Of a stretch of DNA of 64,000 nucleotides, positions 60,814-64,000 are shown piece by piece (the stretch's first letter is position 1; every line of letters starts with the position of its first letter). The notes beneath the pieces were generated by a model. That model ran no database searches. It was not told where the DNA came from and worked only from the letters and a program-made list of their open reading frames with translations. Position numbers and translations under genes: made by a program. This DNA comes from Kitasatospora sp. CB01950 (lineage in GTDB: Bacteria > Actinomycetota > Actinomycetes > Streptomycetales > Streptomycetaceae), in the NCBI RefSeq assembly GCF_001905465.1, contig NZ_LISX01000003.1:1-64000 (forward strand), written 5' to 3'.

Positions 60814-61947
60814 CTAGCGGTGGGTGCCCTTGCGGCGGCGGAGCAGCAGGGCGAGGCCGGCGCCGATCAGGGTGAGGCCGGCGGCGGTGGTGCCGAGGAC
60901 GTCCGCGCCGGTGAAGGCGAGGCTGTCGTCCGTCGGGGTGGCGGTGGTTCCCGGCTCCGAGGTGTCCGCGGTCGGGCCCGGGGTTCCGGACGGGGTGTCC
61001 GACGGTATGGGGCTGCTGCTCGGCGAGTCGGACGGGGACGGCGAGGCGGAGTCGCTCGGGGCCGGGGACTCGGACGGGCTCGTGGAGGGGGAGGGCTCCT
61101 CGGTCGGGTCGGTCGACGGCGAGGGTGACGGCGACGGGGAGGCGCTGGGCTCGGTCGACGGGGACGGCGTCGGCGATTCCGAGGGCGAGGTGCTCGGCGA
61201 CGGCGAATCGGACGGGGACTCCGAGGGGCCGGTGCTCGGCTCGGGGGAGGGGTTCTCGGTCGGGTCGGTCGACGGCGAGGGTGACTGCGAGGGCGACGGG
61301 GAGGCGCTGGTGCTGGGCTCGGTCGACGGGGACGGCGACGGCGATTCGGACGGCGACTCGGTGGGGGAGCTGCTGGGCGAGGGAGACTCCGACGGGCTCT
61401 CGGACGCGCTCGGCGACGGTGACGGGCCGGCCGACGCGCTCGGTGACGGTGACGGTGACGGTGACGGTGACGGCGACGGTGAGGGGCTGCTGCTCGGCGT
61501 GGGCGACGGCGAGGGGGTGGTCCCGGTGGCGGGGCAGGTGTCGCCGAGGTTGAAGTTGAGCTTGTTGACGTCGCCGCCGCGGACCTCGGCGACCGCCGAG
61601 GTGAGCTTGGCGCCCTTGGCCGAGCCGACGTAGGCGTGCTTGCTGCTGGGCGGGCCGAAGTCGGTGACGACCTTCTGGCCGCCGGGCTCGAAGGTGACGG
61701 TGAGCTTGACGAAGTCGGTGCTGTTGCCGGAGAGGACGAAGTGCCAACCGTCCTGGTTCTTCGGGACGGTGGCGCAGGTGCCGTGCCCGCCGAACGCCGC
61801 CGCGGTGATCGGCAGGTCCTTGGCCTGGTGCAGGTTCACGGTGTAGGTGGTGCCGTTCGCCGCGAAGGCCGTGTAGACGGCGGGCACGGACATCAGGCCG
61901 ACCGCGGCCGTGACGGCGGCGGCGCGGAAGCCTCTGGGGTGGCGCAT
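60814..61947 (-). CDS. Sortase-anchored (LAxTG) wall protein with Ser/Pro-rich stalk
   Basis: This 377-residue protein has a signal peptide (to about residue 30), a compact N-terminal domain (about 31-140, with two Cys), a stalk of roughly 180 residues of Ser-Pro-rich repeats (SPSP, SPSE, SPST), and a C-terminal sorting signal: LAFTG, a hydrophobic helix and RRRKGTHR. LAxTG is recognised by class E sortases of streptomycetes, which anchor chaplins and other surface proteins. The ATG at 61947 or a GTG four codons earlier could be the start. Its ligand is unknown. Confidence 0.88.
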   Translation of the reverse strand: MRHPRGFRAAAVTAAVGLMSVPAVYTAFAANGTTYTVNLHQAKDLPITAAAFGGHGTCATVPKNQDGWHFVLSGNSTDFVKLTVTFEPGGQKVVTDFGPPSSKHAYVGSAKGAKLTSAVAEVRGGDVNKLNFNLGDTCPATGTTPSPSPTPSSSPSPSPSPSPSPSPSPSASAGPSPSPSASESPSESPSPSSSPTESPSESPSPSPSTEPSTSASPSPSQSPSPSTDPTENPSPEPSTGPSESPSDSPSPSTSPSESPTPSPSTEPSASPSPSPSPSTDPTEEPSPSTSPSESPAPSDSASPSPSDSPSSSPIPSDTPSGTPGPTADTSEPGTTATPTDDSLAFTGADVLGTTAAGLTLIGAGLALLLRRRKGTHR

Positions 61948-62169
61948 GTAGCTACTCACTCACTGGCGCATGGGTTCGGAGACACGCCGCGGAAGGTCCG
62001 AGGCGGCACCAATTTCTCCACACTGTTCACACAAGTCAACTCCGGTCACGGGCAATCTGATTGCGTATGTGACGGGATGCCGGAAATCGTCCTCGTGCAA
62101 CGATCAGGTCAATCGACGCAAGGTGGTCCGGCGCTGACTGCGCGTCGATCGCGAGGTCGACGGGTGGCG

Positions 62170-62213
62170 CCGGTGGCCGGGCGCGGTGCAGGGCGGGTGT
62201 GCCCGGCCACCGG
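62170..62213 (-). terminator. Hairpin downstream of the LacI gene
   Basis: CCGGTGGCCGGGC (62170-62182) pairs perfectly with GCCCGGCCACCGG (62201-62213). The 61948-62336 gap otherwise has the wall-protein promoter region and one orphan operator-like site, and no gene. Confidence 0.6.
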
Positions 62214-62233
62214 GGAGCGGGGGAGGAGCGTTC

Positions 62234-62244
62234 CGAAAGTTTCG
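62234..62244. promoter_or_regulatory. Orphan CGAA-N3-TTCG site
   Basis: CGAAAGTTTCG matches the palindromes found before the sugar-binding protein gene 1.3 kb away, but lies just past the 3' end of the LacI gene. It may be an auxiliary operator or a relic. Confidence 0.4.
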
Positions 62245-62336
62245 AGTGGTGGTCGAATGTTCCGGCGAGGTCCCGGACGACGGTAGGGGAGCCGGGCACC
62301 GCCGTCAACGGATCGGCGGAACAAGGCAGTCGGTGA

Positions 62337-63368
62337 TCACGGGAGGACGGGCGGCGGCGCGGTGGAGGCGCGGACGACCAGGCTGGTGGCGAGGTCGATG
62401 CGGGTGGCGGCGGGGCGTTCGCCGCGGCCGAGTCCGACGGCGAGGCGGGCGGCGGTCTCGGCCATCTCGACCAGCGGCTGCCGGACGGTGGTCAGCGGCG
62501 GGCCGACCCAGCGGGCCAGCGGCAGGTCGTCGAAGCCGACCACCGAGAGGTCCTCGGGCACCCGCAGGCCGAGTTCGCGGGCGGCCTCGTACACGCCGAG
62601 TGCCTGCAGGTCGTTGCCGGCGAAGATCGCGGTGGGCCGGTCGTCGCGGGTCAGCAGGGTGCGGGCGGCGGCGTACCCGGCCTCGTGGTGGAAGTCGCCC
62701 TCGTGGACCAGTTCGGGGTCGACCGGCAGCCGGGCGGTCTCCAGCGCGGTGCGGTAGCCGTCGACGCGGGCGCGGCTGCACATCATGCCGGCCGGGCCGG
62801 AGATCATCGCGATCCGGCGGTGGCCGAGGTCGAGCAGGTGGCGGGTGGCGGCGAGGCCGCCCTGCCAGTTGCCGGTGCCGACGGCGGGCACCCCGTCGGC
62901 GGGGTCGCCGGCCGGGTCGAGGACGACGAACGGGATGTCGCGGCCGGTGAGTTGGTCGCGCTGGGCGGCGTCCAGGTCGGACAGCACGAGCACCACTCCG
63001 GCGGGGCGGCGGGCGAGGACGCCGTCCACCCAGGTCTGGCCGGGGGTGAGCCGTCCGGCGGACTCGGACAGCACGATGCTGAGGCCCTCGTCGCGGGCGA
63101 CGTTCTCCACGCCGCGGATCACCTCCACCGCCCAGGCGCTGTCGAGCTGGTGGAAGACCAGGTCGAGGAGCCGGGACGGCGGCGCGGTGGTGCGGCGGCG
63201 CTGGTAGCCGGTGCGGCGCAGGATCTCCTCGACCTTGGCGCGGGTGGCGGGCGCGACGTCGGCCCGTCCGTTCAGGACTTTCGAAACTGTCGGCGCCGAG
63301 ACGCCGGCCGCCCGGGCGATCTCCGACAGAGTCGGCGCGGGGTCGGGTTCGAGTTCAGCGGCGCTCAT
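62337..63368 (-). CDS. LacI-family regulator of the adjacent sugar transporter
   Basis: This 343-residue protein has the helix-turn-helix TLSEIARAAGVSAPTVSKVLN then a hinge (GYQRRRT) and sugar sensor (LVFHQLDSAWAVEVIRGVEN; AIFAGNDLQALGVYEAARE; VVGFDDLPLARWVGPPLTTV). It is divergent from a sugar-binding lipoprotein gene, the common arrangement for an ABC-importer repressor. Several CGAA-N3-TTCG palindromes in between are the likely operators. The core resembles the reported site of the xylobiose-transport regulator BxlR, which together with nearby xyl genes suggests xylo-oligosaccharides; this is inference. Confidence 0.92.
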   Translation of the reverse strand: MSAAELEPDPAPTLSEIARAAGVSAPTVSKVLNGRADVAPATRAKVEEILRRTGYQRRRTTAPPSRLLDLVFHQLDSAWAVEVIRGVENVARDEGLSIVLSESAGRLTPGQTWVDGVLARRPAGVVLVLSDLDAAQRDQLTGRDIPFVVLDPAGDPADGVPAVGTGNWQGGLAATRHLLDLGHRRIAMISGPAGMMCSRARVDGYRTALETARLPVDPELVHEGDFHHEAGYAAARTLLTRDDRPTAIFAGNDLQALGVYEAARELGLRVPEDLSVVGFDDLPLARWVGPPLTTVRQPLVEMAETAARLAVGLGRGERPAATRIDLATSLVVRASTAPPPVLP

Positions 63369-63441
63369 GGCACGGATAGTAGCGCCCCCGGCGGGCCGGG
63401 CGGGGTGGTGTGCGAACGGCGGCCCGGTTCGGTCGGAGGTC

Positions 63442-63470
63442 TTGACTCGCCCGTCCGGCCGCCGTAGCTT
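63442..63470 (+). promoter_or_regulatory. Promoter of the sugar-binding protein gene
   Basis: TTGACT (63442-63447) and TAGCTT (63465-63470) are exactly 17 bp apart. Two overlapping palindromes begin about 24 bp downstream of the -10 box, ideal for roadblock repression. The leader is about 180 nt. Confidence 0.7.
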
Positions 63471-63493
63471 CCTCGCAATATTCGAACGAAGCG

Positions 63494-63513
63494 CGAAACA
63501 TTCGAAGCGTTCG
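63494..63513. promoter_or_regulatory. Two overlapping LacI-type operators
   Basis: CGAAACATTCG (63494-63504) and CGAAGCGTTCG (63503-63513) share two bases and both fit CGAA-N3-TTCG. Another TTCGAA lies at 63481-63486. Confidence 0.65.
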
Positions 63514-63616
63514 AACCTCCCCGGCCGCACCTCCGCGTGGCGGGTTGCTCCGCAGTTCAGCGCCGCCGCCCCGGCGTTGAGTGCACCGTGCCCGGCACCA
63601 TCCGCGCCGCCGTTTC

Positions 63617-63627
63617 CGAAACTTTCG
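63617..63627. promoter_or_regulatory. Third LacI-type operator before the transporter gene
   Basis: CGAAACTTTCG lies 31 bp before the ATG at 63658, within the leader. It matches the consensus of the upstream pair. Confidence 0.55.
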
Positions 63628-63657
63628 AGCCGCTCCCTGCCCCAGGAGGCCCGCACC

Positions 63658-64000
63658 ATGTTCGTTCGCAGACGTCTGCCCGCGGCCGCGTTGGCCGCCG
63701 CCACCGCGTTCGCCCTGCTCACCGCCTGCGGCAGCGGCGGTTCGGGCAGCGGCGGCGGCGCGCTGACCTGGTGGCACAACGGCACCCAGGACCCGCTGAA
63801 GACCGTGTGGGACCACGCGGCCGCCAACTACCGGCAGGCCCACGCCGGTTCGAAGATCGACGTGGTGCCGCTCCAGAACGAGCAGTTCCCCACCAAGGTC
63901 CCGCTGGCCCTGCAGTCCGACAACCCGCCGGACATCTACTTCAACCAGGGCGGCGGCCTGCTCGCCACCCAGGCGCAGTCCGGCCGGGTCGCCGACCTGA
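63658..64000 (+). CDS. Sugar ABC transporter substrate-binding lipoprotein (partial)
   Basis: The first 114 residues are present; the gene runs off the window. A basic signal sequence ends in a lipobox, FALLTACGSG, so the protein is a lipoprotein on the outer face of the membrane. ALTWWHNGTQDPLKTVWDHA and DVVPLQNEQFPTKVPLALQS then PPDIYFNQGGG match family 1 sugar-binding proteins. GGAGG precedes the ATG. Permease genes should follow. The resemblance to xylobiose-binding BxlE is suggestive only. Confidence 0.9.
   Translation, partial: MFVRRRLPAAALAAATAFALLTACGSGGSGSGGGALTWWHNGTQDPLKTVWDHAAANYRQAHAGSKIDVVPLQNEQFPTKVPLALQSDNPPDIYFNQGGGLLATQAQSGRVADL

Noticed and set aside
60824..61633. 269-residue open frame antisense to the wall protein, with long DGDG repeats
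   Set aside because: It is the reverse of the Ser/Pro stalk codons; composition is fully explained by the real gene and there is no ribosome binding site.

Overview
The window is high-GC actinobacterial DNA, most likely from a streptomycete (Streptomyces or Kitasatospora). The evidence is very strong GC bias at third codon positions, frequent GTG starts, GGAGG-type ribosome binding sites, and families typical of that group: the snapalysin/LysR pair, a DUF6879 pair, DUF2690, a peptidase-inhibitor I36 protein, an LAxTG wall protein and streptomycete-length XylA. No rRNA, CRISPR or replication origin was seen. One tRNA, Leu(CAG), lies at 19055-19138.

Layout. 1-0.8 kb holds a decayed DUF6879 pair and a VOC remnant. 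0.8-9 kb holds an SDR protein, a ROK sugar kinase with a LacI-type operator, a secreted DUF2690 protein, a LacI regulator, a penicillin-binding protein without the SxxK lysine, and a deacetylase-like secreted protein. 9-10 kb is a scar with an internally deleted transposase and a frameshifted HEAT-like gene. 10-14.2 kb is a mannan pair: secreted GH5 mannanase with CBM2, then GH2 beta-mannosidase. 14-19 kb is housekeeping and redox genes. 19.4-23.8 kb holds an MMPL transporter and a two-component system. 23.8-32.5 kb is mixed: a TetR gene with two palindromic operators, lysozyme, acetyltransferases, isochorismatase-like and glutathione peroxidase genes. 32.7-36 kb holds a P1B-5-type ATPase fused to hemerythrin and an oxidoreductase that has lost its stop codon. 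36-43 kb holds a PadR pair, the snpR/snpA pair and valS. 43-45 kb holds a PAP2-like protein and divergent soxR/fdxA around a near-canonical SoxR box.

44.8-50 kb is the most notable part: a compact class IV lanthipeptide locus. A 51-residue precursor sits 2 bp upstream of a three-domain lanthionine synthetase whose cyclase has a Cys-Cys-Gly zinc motif. A good promoter precedes the pair, and an MMPL exporter lies just upstream on the same strand. 50.9-56 kb holds a secreted tandem B-lectin and divergent xylA / xylB-xylR around a perfect palindrome. 56-58.5 kb holds an ArsR-AHSA1-VOC operon with ATGA overlaps, and a phosphotransferase. 58.5-60.3 kb is a mobile-element graveyard with an IS end and a multiply frameshifted tyrosine recombinase. 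60.8-64 kb holds an LAxTG wall protein and a LacI regulator divergent from a sugar-binding lipoprotein, with several CGAA-N3-TTCG sites.

Polysaccharide use (mannan, xylose, probably xylo-oligosaccharides) is the main metabolic theme. Short tandem repeats (8-27 bp) are unusually frequent. At four genes (P1B ATPase, valS, soxR, fdxA) the array starts in or spans the stop codon.
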